From assembly GCA_016584495.1 (NCBI GenBank), contig WAID01000003.1:4898001-4962000 (forward strand): 64,000 nucleotides of DNA, read 5' to 3'. The notes below the pieces were generated by a model. It made no database searches. It saw only the letters and a program-made list of their open reading frames with translations, and was not told where the DNA came from. Made by a program: the position numbers and the translations under genes. Positions 33,005-44,873 of the stretch are shown here, piece after piece (position 1 is the first letter of the stretch; each line of letters begins with the position of its first letter). Source of the DNA: Celoporthe dispersa (Eukaryota > Ascomycota > Sordariomycetes > Diaporthales > Cryphonectriaceae).

Positions 33005-34944
33005 TTAGTTGAGCTCCTCTAGCCAGACCTATGTGAAGAAGATTGTCAGTACCAGTAGCAATACTGCTTGGTATAACCCGTCCGCCCCCATAATTTAGGA
33101 AGGGGGGGGGGGTGTGGTTGAAAGGGCAGACTCCTTGTAGTGCTTACCTCCAACTTTCCAACCTCCCACTTCTGCTTTCGGGCCTGCGACTTGACAGTCA
33201 TCATGGCCATGTCGAGATCATCCTGGTCGCCCATGGTGATCATGTCCTGCGGGGAGTCCTCATCGCGGACCTTGATCTTGAAGCGGCGGCGGATGCCGAA
33301 CTTGTCTCGGATCCGGTCGACCAGGTCGGGGAACTCCACGGCGGCCCCGACCATGACGTACCGCACATCGTCGGCGTGGACCTTGACCCTGACCTTCCTG
33401 ATATCAGGCTTCCTGGACTGTGTCCTGGACGAGCCCGCCACCGAGCCGGTGCCGCGTCGGGGGTTCATCATCTCGAAGTCGCCCTCATCAATCGAGGCCC
33501 CGTCGTAGTCGCTGGCATCGTCCTCCTCGTCCTCGTAGTAGCGCTGCTGCGACTGCATGCGGCGGGGCCCGCCGCTCGGCCGCTGGTTGCTGCGGGACCC
33601 AGCGCTGTACATGTCGTACACGTCATCCGGGTAGGCGTCGTCGTCCATCACCGGAGAGCGCCGCGAGCCGCCCCTCTGGGACTGAGAGTAGCTGCGGCTG
33701 GACGCGCCGGTGTTGCTCCGCGGTGGTGCTCTCGGCCGTGCCTCCTCGGGCGAGGCCGTCTTCTCATAGCGGCCCTGTTCCCTCGCCCGGTCGATGTTGA
33801 GCTTGGGCGGCATCGGCTTGGGCCCGTTGCGGACAGAAGCGCCGCGGCTGGGCAGCTCGCGGGGCTTGTCGTTCTCCGGCGGCGGCGTGGGAGGGAAGAC
33901 GTTGGAGCTCTGGGGCCCGGGAGGCGGGGGCGCTGTGACGTTGGCCCTGCTCGAGAGGCCAGGCTTGACGAGGTTGGTGGCAGCGAAGGAGATGTTGTCC
34001 GCCGGGCGGTCATCCTTGACCTCCACCTTGCCAGCGTTCTTAATCTCGGAGCCGGCAAAACCGGTGAAGGCGTTGGCCCGGTCCGAGGCAGCCACGAGAC
34101 GAGCCTTGCCGAGGTAGTCTTTGGTCTTCAGGTTCCTAACCTTGGCCTCGTTCGGCCTGTACACGACGCCGACGGGGATCGAGAAGACAGTATAGCCCTG
34201 CTGCTGTGTCAGTTCCCGATGGGGCTACATCATCATCTGCCGTGCCCTCCTGGGTGTCTCTCTGGGCTCACCTCTGCCTCTTCCTTGATGGCCTCGTCGA
34301 TGACGTTGTGGTCCTCGACGACCTTCTCCCTTGACGGCGTAGGACAGATCCTGCAGGCCGGCCTCCTTCTGTTGCAGGTACATGTAGCAGAGGCCGCGGT
34401 TGAACAGCACCTCGCAGGAGTAGAGCTTGAACAGGAGGCCCAGCTGTGCGTAGTCGATCATGGTGTTTCCTCGAAGGTACAACAGAGTATCGTTGAAGTT
34501 GGCCAGGGCCTCCTCGAAATCGCCGAGCAAGAAGTTGGAGACGCCTTGTTGGAAATATGCAACGGCCAGGTACTGATCTAGCTTGATTGCCCGTTGGTAG
34601 CAGTCGACCTGTAGGATCGATGCGTCAGAAAACTTGTCGCCTCTTGTCTAGGTCCAGGACATGGAGGAACTGTCGCTACTTACTGCTTTCTCGTGCTCGC
34701 CGAGCGTAGCGTGGATGACGCCCATGTTGAACAATATCTTGGACGTGTCGGCGATCTTCTCGAAATCCCCAAGGGCCTCGTCGAACTCATTGTTGTCGTA
34801 CCGCGCAAGGGCGGTGACCCAAGTCTCTATTTCCTGCAGCAGAATGTTGTCAGTAAGCGCCGGCCCAGTGGAACCTCTCTCTCAAAAAATGTTGGGCTGT
34901 GTTCCCGCCACCCGTGGACTGTGACGCACCTGTTTCAGCGACAT
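33005..34944 (-). CDS. noxR: NADPH oxidase regulator NoxR (p67phox-like; one frame break)
   Basis: Cytosolic activator of fungal Nox1/Nox2, working with the GTPase Rac to make superoxide for hyphal and sexual development. Exons: 34944-34930, 34833-34684, 34608-34272, about 34197-33148, 33028-33005. Residues 1-165 are TPR repeats. The activation region YTVFSIPVGVVYRP follows, then a long Pro/Ser/Arg-rich disordered linker, and a PB1 domain over about the last 92 residues, ending in VWLEELN. One extra base in the triple at 34328-34330 breaks exon 3; without it the protein is 524 aa. The exon 4 acceptor lies in CAGCAGCAG, so its exact start may vary by one or two codons. Confidence 0.9.
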
Positions 34945-37900
34945 GACTGCTCAGAGGTTGAGGTCTGAAGATGTGGAAGGGAATAAAGAATCAAGATGTC
35001 TGAGAGCAGGCGTTCGTGCCAGACGACGAACGTCTGCGTCAACAGAGCCGAGGTTTGAACAGCAGCAGCAGTCGGAGAGCCCTGGTGTGCACCTGCAGGA
35101 GCCCGGGGGGAGGGGGGGCGTCGGGCAGATATAGCAGACCGGTGGAGCCTCTCGGCAGGGTGACGAGGAATATAACTCGTCTGGCCGTGGAGATCAATTG
35201 AGGAGACGTTTTGACGGTGTGCAAAATTTCTTGAACGGGGCGAGGTTCCCAAAGGCCCAAGAGGGACGATCCAGGTCGGTTGAGTCGGAATTCCCTGGGC
35301 AGCGCTCGTTGGTGTGACGGACAGGCAGCTGCAGGCGGAGGCCCCAAGGTTGTCTGTCCCCGCTTTAATCCAGACCCAAGATCGTCTCCTGGAAATAAAA
35401 AAAGAAGAGAGAGAGAAAAAAACAAGCCCTGCTCGTTGCCAATCGCTGCGCCCACTAGTGACCGATTGGCGCGTGACTCCGTCTTAAGCGACGAAAGAAT
35501 TGGGTCACCACCGAGCAATATACGATAGTACCTCGGGTGTCGTTCGTTCGCTGTTGAGGAACAAACAAGGAGAGAAGGTGAGTGCAGCGCCCAGTCCGTC
35601 TCTGCTCCTTCTTTCTCTTCTGTCGAGGGAACTGGCGCGGGTGCGAGATCGGGCGGCCGGTTCCTGGTAGGTAGTGGCAGCGCCTCTATTTCCGCGGAAC
35701 CAGTCGATAGCGTTCCCAAGAGGGCAGGAGTGTGACTATAATTAAACTGTTCTGGTTCGAGTCCCCAGGGTCGACGTGGTCGATGTGATGTGTGTTGATT
35801 AATTTCCCCTACGACTGCAGGGTGACGAGATCGGGGTATCGATTGCAGATGTAGATGCAGGATTGGGGAATGCAGACAAGGCCAGGCTTGAGCATGTAAG
35901 TTGAGGTGGTAGTATAGTGGAAGTAGTAGCAATAGCAGTTTAAGTGTGTGTGTGTGTGTGTGTGTGGGTGTGGATGTGGATGAGTATTGTGGAGAGGTGG
36001 TGTGGAGGGGTGTGGAACGAAAAGAGAGCGGGAGGGGAGAGAGAAGAAGCTAGGAAGCCTGTCCTGAAGTTCTTCTTATCCTGTCTCGTCTCTACGCCTC
36101 TCGTGTGTGTCGGGGCTCGACTGTTTCAGTGTAGCTCAGCCGGGCTGCGAATCCGAGGGCAAGGTACCGAGAGCTGCTCGTCTGATCCGGACGTGGTGTG
36201 GCCTGTCTGGTCGAGCTGGTGCGGAAAAAGACTGACGAGGGGTGGTCTGGTTGGGATATTAGTCGGGTAGGTATGTAAGCTGGTTCGTCGTGAGTCGCAG
36301 GGTGGGAGGGCCTCTGATAGAAGGAGAATAGCCTGAGGAGGCAAATGAGTGGATGGTGGGCGAGAAGCCAGCGCCTAACCAGGGTGTCGATGGATCGATA
36401 AGGACGGTGTGGGGGGGGGGGGGTGGCGGGTGAGATCGAGAGGAGAAAAAGAGAAAAAGAAGGAGAAAAAAAAAAAGGGTGGCACGTCGAGCTAATGAGG
36501 TGGGATTGGAGATTAAGAGAGACAAGAGAAGAAAAGAGAAGGGCGAGGGGAAGGAGGGGAATAAAGGTCAATGCAGCAGGTCTGATTCCTGGTCCTGGTT
36601 CGTAGGTTGTATGCCTGGGGTTAGGTTCGTGGGTGCGCGGTGTCGTGGTGCATAGAGTGTGGCACGTCTGTAGCAGACAGGGCCCAGAGAAACTCTAGAC
36701 TTGTTTATCCTCTTTCCCTCCTCCTTCTTTCTTCTCTGCTGCACACCTTCAGCTGGTGATCTCTTGCTTGTGTAGATCTTTCTTAGACCGGAACTCTACA
36801 TCAGACCTGAGAAGAAAGAAGAAGAAAAAAGAAGGAAAAAAAATAACCAAGAATAATTGCTGCCGGGGACCAACCTGGGTCATAATAAATTTTCAGATGC
36901 TGTTTGAGCAACCTTGGTATGGCTCCGCCCCTGAAGCCGCAGTCGCCTTCCCTCAAACACCATCACGACCATTTTCGGACGTAAAACGCTGGGTGGTGCC
37001 TGTGCACTCAAAACAGCTGCTGGCTTCTGCGGTTGACCCGGACAGGGGCCTCGTACAGGAGTCGCCCGCCACCCAGGGGTCAGGGGTGCAAGGCGTTAGA
37101 GCTTACAAGCCCACCATGAGCCCACCGCGGGCCCTGAAGCCCACCACTATGGCACCCGGGGGGCGTGGGTACCTAGCACGCAGTGCCCGGCTGGGGGAGG
37201 AGTATATACGATGCCTCCTGGGGTCTGAGCTGCATGCTCCCCATACGAACTATACAGATCTGGATAGCATCTTGCATGTAGGACCAGATAGTAATGCACT
37301 ATCACGAGGGTGTGTGTTACCAGAATAACTCGCCATGTTTAAGCCAGACCAGCCTTTTCGGTTTCAAACATCTGCGCCTCTCAACTAGCGGCACGATCGC
37401 TCCGAGATCAAGATCCTTTCTGTGTGTGTGTGTCTCTCTCTCTCTCGCGACTCTTGTGACTCTTGTAGGAAGAGAGGCCTTTCAGAACGGAGACTCTCTG
37501 GCCAAGAGTACAAGAGCAGGCTCTGATCGGATGCGATCAGCCAATTGGCCAGGTCAGCGGTAAATCAGAGCTGGACCCGGCTCACTCTGGCCATAGGAGT
37601 CACACCAAACAAGCAAGTCACAATGTTGGTTGGCTACTCGCAGGTTTTGGTAGTCTTTTTTTCTTTTTTTTTTTTGTGAAAGATTGGAACCGTCCCCAAA
37701 TATGCACACCCAACTTCAGATACATACTCGTGTTGGCATGAATCCCGTAAACGCCAAACAACTCTCGTATGTTTCCAGTGCCTAGATCGAATGTTGGTGA
37801 GGCACACTGCGCCAGTCTGGTCCTGCAGGGCCTCAAACTCTGTCTGTTCCTCCCCTCCCCCCCTTCTCTCTTCCTTCCCAATTCATCCAATCTCGTTCCC

Positions 37901-40900
37901 TTGATCTGACGGGCGGAAACGATGCAGGGCAAATCAGATTGGCATGATTCAAAACTCCAGATTCAACGAGCCTTGTCCGTGGCTTGAGCCAGCCTGAGGT
38001 CCCATGCCATATCAGGCAGACCTGTCATATCATTGCACATGGCACTGATGTTCTGTGGCGTTGGTCTCTTGCATGGGGGGTAGGGGGTGGGTAACACAGA
38101 CTGCATCATCTGATATGGACGAATTTGGGCTTTTTTTTGTTAAAAAAAAACCCCCCTCTTCTTCTTTCTTTTCTTTCTTGCTTTCTTTCTTCCTCATCAG
38201 GTACCATACATGGTACCTTGCTGGTAGCAACGTACGATTGGGTTAGGTGGGGGAGCGAGAGAGAGGGCCCTGACACCATCAGCATGAAAAGCCCCGGCCG
38301 ACCTACCAGGGCCTTGTCACAGGCAAGGCGGGGACTATTCGCAAATCGAACGCCTGCCCCAATTCTCGGTGCATCAGGTAGTCCCAGCGTCTGGGGGGCG
38401 GTCCCTGCACCGTGATTCGCCTGGTGGGCTCTTGGCTCTCACACGAGGCGCTGCTGACGGCGCCTAGGGTCAGATCTTCACTGGGTCAGGCTGGGTCCTA
38501 CAACCCCGCTCCAGCACAACCCCCACCCCTCCGGACCGAGTTTTGCTCGCATTGGGTCCAGCCAACGTCTCTCTTTCTCGTCTGCCTCAGCTTCGCATTG
38601 TTTTTTAAGCGCCTTGCTTCCTTTTTTCTTCTTTTTCTTCCTTCTCCGCTCCTGAGGGATGCTCACGCCGTCTCTCGGTGCCAAGACAGAACACGACCCC
38701 TTCTAGGTCTCACCTTTTTTCTTCTCTTCTTCTTCTTCTTCTTAATGGCTTGTTCCCAGAGGCGATGATGCCTCCTCGTCAGTCCTCGTGACGTTGTGAT
38801 GACCAGATAGACAGACCGTGATCCGAATCTACAGCCATTCGTTGGCCTTCACTTCCCTGCTTTTGACCGCACCCCTCGGTGAGGCAGAGTCCCCGTTGGG
38901 TGACTCGCGTATTCTCGCCAGCAGATGCAGCGTGACAAGCCAATATCACAATCTATTTTCGGTGCCTACAATGCGATGCGATGTTTCTGTCACTATCACG
39001 TCATGTTATCTCATGAGCTGTCCGTCCTGCATGTGACTGCCCTCAGTTCCTGGGAGCATTGGCCGGGCTGGATCAACAGTCCGTTGCCCGGAACCCTTCG
39101 AGGGCAACACCGCACACAAGATCTTTACAGTCCAGGGAATAGCAAGCTCCTCGCCGGCTTCCATGCACGCATCCACCGTACAGTTCCAAATTGGACATCC
39201 TCCGAGTACGCACATGCATTGATCGCTACCTATATTCCGAGCCTGAGAGAGAACCCTTGCTCGTTCAGAGGCCATGTGCCTTAGACTCTTAGTACATATT
39301 GCATAGATTGCTGCTCTGCTACATAGTACTTTCATTGCCCGCGTCCAGTCCCCCGTGGGGTGGTCCTGCGAAACTCGCTTGCACCCCAACCTTGTCTGGA
39401 CATCCTAGCCAGCATGCAGGCAAACGCGGGATCTTAGGCTCGCATGGTATACGCAGTACTACCATACTTGGTACGTAAGCATGCACGGCTTTTCTGTTCT
39501 TTTCTTTATTTTTTCTCCTCTTTTTCTTTCTTTCGACGACATCTCAGCTCAGTCATTAGTATAGTTGCATAGTACCATGTACCATCTAACCCTCTGTTCA
39601 CGTGCGATCGTTCCGATTTGCGATTCGTTGATACATCTTTTTTTCGGGGGGGGGGGTTACCTAAAATCTCCTTGCCTCCCACGGAATCACACCTCCTCAG
39701 TGAAGCGATATTCAAGATACAAAAGAAGTCTGTATGAACAGAAGTTGCCTCGTGGCTAGGCTCGTACTGGCAGAATTTCTCTCGTCTCTCTTACGTCAGA
39801 GGAACAAGTCTTGAAACTTGCCTCGTCGGCCCCGATGATGGCTAAGTGGTGCAGGGGGAAAAAACCACCCAAAAAGGTTCGAAACGGTTAATACAAAATT
39901 GGCCTCGAATTCCGCGGCCCAGCTTATTTAGCCAGCGTGCCGCGAAGTCTTGGCTTCGAAATAAGGTGCACGACAAGAGGTGGGACGACAGGCAACACTC
40001 CCGCAACCCACCCCCTCCTTCCCATGCCGTCGAACCTAGGCCGGGGTCCTTCGTCTCATCGTGTCCAGGGCTCGTGCCACTGGGAGCGACGTCTTCCGGT
40101 CTGCGATATGTGGACCTGGACCAGGTCTGGCGCGTTACCTCCTGCGACAGATCTGCCGCGAGGCATACAAAAGAATTTTTTTTTCCTTTTCCTTTCTTTT
40201 CTTTTCGGGCCTTGTCCTCGGCTGCTCGCAGTGGAGGCTCTCAACTAGCAGCTCACACCATTAGTACACTACTCTTGATGCTGTATACTCTGTCGTGGGC
40301 TTCTCATACAGTTCCGGTTTGTGGGGGGAGGGGGAGGGAATAATCAACCCCCCCCCCCGCCCTAGCCAGCCAGCCAGCCTCGAAATAAGTCATGCACTGC
40401 GTATGACGCCTTGTCGTGACGAGTGAGCGCCTTCCAGCCACAGAGAAGACCGTGGGGAGGGGCAGATATCATGACTCCTAGCCCCCGGGCTGACCCACGA
40501 GTCCTGGTCGATACGTACGTAATGAGCCCTGGGGCATGTGAGATTCGAGCATCGCCCAGGTGAGTCCCCGGCCCCAAATGTCGGCCAGGGAGATGATGAC
40601 GACGACGCGTAGGGCATGATGATCCGGCACCTTTGCTTCCGTCCGAGAATTATTTTTTTTTCTTTTCCCTTCCCCCAAGATTGGTGATGCTTAGAAACAT
40701 CGATACTCCTCCGGGTGCACGCCTATAGAGAAGAGAGACACAGCACATCATCACATGCAGTCAACACGGAACCACAGAACTCGGGCTTCCCATCAATGAA
40801 AAGTCAGAGGTTCAGAAGATCCCATCTGATTGTGGTCCCACCATGTTAGCCGTCTACCCGGTTGTGTGTACAGTATCTGGCGATCGATGCTCAACCAACT

Positions 40901-41588
40901 CCTGCAACAGTCCAAGGAGAAGGGAAAAAAATTCATCACGAGTATCTGACCAGGACTTGGGTGTAGTGACGTCTCCCTGTGTGGGGCCTACCATCCATCT
41001 CGGAAGAGATAAGTCTACCATAGTAGAAGTAGGTCCGGCAGATAAATCTCGGGTTCATGCCGCCGGCCACCACGCTCGTTCCAGCTCACATGGCTGTTCA
41101 GGAGGATCTGAGCATGGAAGAGCCCGCGACACCCGAAACGCCCGAGCTGCGCCGAGCCTGGTGGTTGCCCCTCCCTCTCCGCCCTCAATCTGCCATGTCC
41201 GGGTCGTGCGATCTCACGGGAAGGGAAAGAATGCATACTTACTAGACCCTTCATGCTAACCAAGATGTTTGTATGCGAGGGATGAAAGTTAGTACAGTTG
41301 GAGTAATAGACCGGCAGGTCGTGGTATAACTGGCTAATAAACAATGACCAATGGGGACGTTGTCCACTTTTGGTACTCCATACCGAGCACACACTCTGGT
41401 GAACATATTCTTTGCTGACTGCATAAATGCCCGTCCGGGCCGCATGCGTGCCCAGTCACATACGTACTCATCACCACGGCGCTTCCAAGCGCAGTATCTG
41501 GCCATCACAGCGCCGCATGGGGTGACATAGACCTATCAAACTTACGATCCCCCCCCCCCGCCCCCAAACTTGTCATCGCTCCCTGGCT
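34945..41588. other. Gene-poor 6.6 kb region upstream of noxR
   Basis: The noxR side presumably holds its promoter and 5' UTR. The rest has many short low-complexity open frames but none with protein-like composition. It holds a (TG)n microsatellite near 35945-35966 and several GGTACC-containing palindromes (for example 38199-38218). A tRNA-like B-box match at 35754-35764 does not fold into a tRNA. No gene or intact mobile element is supported. Confidence 0.5.
35945..35966. repeat. (TG)n microsatellite
   Basis: Eleven TG units followed by a degenerate GGGTGTGGATGTGGATG tail. Confidence 0.9.
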
Positions 41589-42643
41589 TCACAGCATGCC
41601 CTTCTTGACCTCGTCCTTCCTCTCCTCCCAGAGCGTCTTCCCGGTGCACGAGCACACCGTCTTGTCATTATCCCACATGCCCGCGCTTCGCGCTATCACC
41701 CCCACCACTGTGTTCTCGTCGTTCCGGAGAGGCTGGTGGTCCTCGCCCTCGGCCTGCCGCGTGACCACAAATGCATGCCCAATGACCTCCCACACCTGGA
41801 ACGCCCTGTCCAGGAACACCGCGCCCCGCCCGTCGGCGCCAATCTCCACGGTGCCCAGGTCCCCTCTGGCCTGCTCCTGCTGCTGCTGCTGCTGCTTCTG
41901 CTTCGCCAGGTCGCCACCCTTCCACACGGGCCCTGCCGAAGATGCGCCGTCTTTTAGGTCACCGTACTCGCGGATCGTGGCCCGGTAGGTGCCCGGCTCG
42001 ACCCCGCGGACGGTCAGGTCCACGAGGGTCACGGTGGGCGAGACCTCTACCATGCGGGCGAGCCCGCGGACCTCACGCTTCTTGCCGTCGTCTGGGACCG
42101 CCTCCTGAAGGCTGTCTTGGTCGAAGGTCTCCAGGATGCTTACGGCCGCGCCTGTTGGGGTGTCAGTCTGTGGGAGCTGCACTTTCCAGGCCCTGACCTG
42201 GAGAGGGGTCGGCTCAGAAAGCATGAAGAGGCTGCCCAGGAAAGAATGAGAGTAGTCTTGACCGCAGCAGCCTCGTTTGTTTCTGCCCAATCATGACATT
42301 GACAGCTGAAGAAAGGACCAAAAAAAAAAAAAAAAAAGCGCCAAGGTGTGTGCATGAGACGATATGGTTGACCTACTGTTTGATCCTCCCGATCCACGCA
42401 GGATCGCATCCCTCCCTGTGGCCTCGATGGTCGCAACGATAGCTGATGGCGGTGCTGTAATTTTGTTGATGGCGGGCGCGTATCAGTAAGTTTGCCGCCT
42501 TAGTTGTGAAACGGAGTTTGTTTTTCTTCCCAGGGTCACGTCAATCCCAAACACCTCTTGCTGCAGTTTCTCGTCCTGCTTTTGCCGAGTCCCTCTGAAC
42601 AGGATAGGATTTCCACGGGAAGGATAGTTATTGAACACACACA

Positions 42644-42686
<43 letters not shown>

Positions 42687-42926
42687 GCATACCGATTCCT
42701 TCTATCCTGATCAGTTGGTCCTTGAGGTTGGCCTCGACATTCGAGATGCCGTCGAGTTTGTAGAGAGACTCTGAGACATCCTTGACGCAGCCTTCGCAGT
42801 GCATGGGCACTGCGAACAGTGTCTGCAAGTCGTCAGCCGTGCATTCTTCTTCTTCTGCCTCTCTAGTAGAAAAAAGAAAAAAAGAAAAAGAAGCTCACGG
42901 ACCTCAAACTTGTTGTTTACAGTCAT
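41589..42926 (-). CDS. CCS1: Copper chaperone for superoxide dismutase
   Basis: Delivers copper to and activates Cu/Zn SOD1. Four exons, 42926-42903, 42822-42693, 42454-42377 and 42151-41589, give 795 nt, 264 aa. The N-terminal Atx1-like domain has the copper site MHCEGC (C17, C20). The central SOD-like domain includes SAAVSILETF and VEVSPTVTLVDLTVRG, with a short Gln run that is a local expansion. The C-terminal CSC motif (244-246), conserved in CCS proteins, is intact. The first intron uses a rare GTCCGT donor; this choice is supported because it joins to the conserved TLFAVPM. Introns 2 and 3 (238 and 225 nt) are long for the window, and intron 2 contains a microsatellite. Confidence 0.92.
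42635..42686. repeat. Compound (CA)n(GA)n microsatellite inside CCS1 intron 2
   Basis: Thirteen CA units run directly into about thirteen GA units. The array ends 6 bp from the 5' splice site of CCS1 intron 2 (donor at 42692), so length changes could affect donor recognition. Confidence 0.95.
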
Positions 42927-43524
42927 TGTTGCGGGTACGTTCTTGTCTTGCGTAGGAACGAGGCGAGAAGAAAAAGGTGCACGTCTGCTGCTGGTGGTCG
43001 TGTAAGAGAAATATGCGCCGGAGCCGATGAGTGCAATGCCAGATAGTCCGCCCAGTATGCGAGTGTACTTGCTCATGGGGAGAATTGGATACAGCAGATC
43101 TACTCGCAATGTGAGGTCTCCCGAGACTCTTGTCACTTCTTCAAACTCCTCGCCTGGATCTGGTGGTGGATGTTCTGATTGACAGCTGCTGATTTGAAAT
43201 CGTCCCTCCGGAGCCCTGAACCGAAGCCGAACCGGACGCGGCAGCAAGACCGACAGGGGGCGTGTTCAGTGGCCTGGTGGGCTTGTCGAGGTGGAACCAG
43301 CTCCGATTACGTAACACTGCATCCGTTTTTTGATTTTTTGGGCAGGACATATCGAGAACGCGGTTCGACCAGCTGACGACGACCACACGGCAGACGGGCA
43401 GCACAAAGTTCGTTCCACGCCCTCCCTGGAGCCTTTTTCTCCTTCTTTGCTCGAGGCCGCTTTTTCAAGAACAACCTTTTTCGCGTTGATGAGGGGCGCC
43501 AACCCCTCGTGACACCCGCCCAAG
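42927..43524. promoter_or_regulatory. Divergent intergenic region CCS1 / uL13m
   Basis: A 598 bp region between two divergent ATGs. It must hold both promoters and short 5' UTRs. No gene is supported inside. Confidence 0.5.
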
Positions 43525-44177
43525 ATGTCCCAGAACGTCGGTCTCGTAAGTTCTCTCTCTCTCTCTCTCCCTCTCGCCCTTCCTCCGCCAGAGGCAACTT
43601 ACCACCTGGAAGCTGACTCCCGCCTCCTCTCTCTGGCCTCCTGCAGACCCGACTTGCCTACTCGCGCGTCTGGCACCACGTCTCTGCCTCCACCCCACAC
43701 CCGACCCTCTCCACCATCAAGTCCCCCCCGAGGCCGTGACCCCGCCACCCCTGGGCCGCCTGGCCTCCCGCATCGCCACCCTCCTGATGGGCAAGCACAA
43801 GCCCATCTGGGACCCCCTCGACCGACTGCGGCGACTACGTGGTCGTCACCAACTGCGCCGCCCTGTACACGACGGGGCTGAAGAAGTGGCGCAAGAGCTA
43901 CTACCGGCACAACACCCGGCCCGGCTCCCTGCGCCAGGTCACCATGGACGTGCTGATGGACAAGTTCGGCGGCGGCGAGGTCCTGCGCAAGGCGGTCAGC
44001 GGCATGCTGCCCAAGAACAGGCTGCGGAAGAAGAGGCTGGCGCGGCTGAAGGCGTTTGAGGGCGAGGTGCACCCGTACGAGGAGAACCTGGTGCGGTTTG
44101 GCGGGAGGAAGGTCGGCGAGGAGGGGTGGGAGGCGGTCGCTAGGAGGATACGAGAGGCGGATAGGGAGAGGATATGA
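43525..44177 (+). CDS. MRPL23: Mitochondrial large ribosomal subunit protein uL13m (two compensating frame breaks)
   Basis: Component of the mitochondrial 54S subunit. Exon 1 is 43525-43545 (MSQNVGL), the intron is 43546-43646, and exon 2 is 43647-44177; the total is 184 codons including the stop. uL13 blocks: TRLAYSRVWHH, GRLASRIATLLMGKHKPIW, CGDYVVVTNCAALYTTG, and GMLPKNRLRKKRLARLKAFEG. The middle of exon 2 (about 43730-43813) reads in another frame because the C run 43723-43729 lacks one base (or has two extra) and the C run 43813-43817 has one extra. The two errors cancel. As printed, the gene has a stop at about codon 36 of the model. Confidence 0.88.
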
Positions 44178-44873
44178 ATGAACGACTGTAGGGGAAGTTG
44201 GGGGGCGGGGGGATGATTACGGGCGCAGCCCAGTATGGAAGGGCTCGATGTCCTTTTTTCTTCTTCTCCTCTTATTGTATGTGTGAGACTAGGGCACACG
44301 GGAAATACCTCAGGACAATCTGGCATGAGTCGAGTCTGGCTGTGGTGATGACAATCTCCGTACCCTGTCCTTTTGCCGACAAGAAGTGCTCGAGTTTGGA
44401 AGGCATGAGGGTCACACATGGAGACAAGCTTCTACCATGGGAATCTGCAACTTCCAGGACCAAGTTTCAGTGGACTAGGTGCTAATCTAGGAGAGGTCTG
44501 CTGTAGCATGGCCTGCTGCGGCTGTGAGCAATATATCTCTGTTACTGACCAGCCATCTTAGCCAAGTTATGACACCTTGCCAATGTGTATATATATGTGT
44601 ATATATTCAAGCTAAATAAGCTTGGTGTCAAGCTAGATAGGTATCATGCGATATTGCAAAGTTGCGGGCGTTCCATCGTGTGCGCACATGTATATGGCGC
44701 CAGACCCTCGCGGTCCATCATTCTAACCGAGCCGTTCAAGCCTGCCTGCATCACGACGAGAGCGGTCAGATTGCCTCCCTCCCTCCCTCCCTCCTTCTCC
44801 TCCTGACCTCGGGGCCTGCCACACCTCATCAGTGCCCCCGCCCCTTCTCGCCTCTCTCCTGTTCTTCCCGAAT
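44178..44873. other. Convergent spacer uL13m / uricase
   Basis: A 696 bp tail-to-tail region with a TA/TG-rich patch near 44586-44606 and a CCCT repeat near 44775-44795. No gene is seen. Confidence 0.55.

Noticed and set aside
33112..34581. A 489-codon open frame antisense to noxR.
   Set aside because: It mirrors the noxR coding strand and has no conserved motif.
35754..35764. A perfect tRNA B-box match (GGTTCGAGTCC).
   Set aside because: The upstream sequence has no workable D arm or anticodon arm and no A box, so it is not a tRNA.
36756..37328. A 190-codon open frame in the gene-poor region.
   Set aside because: It starts in a Lys-rich homopolymer region, has no domain, and shows no consistent splice structure.
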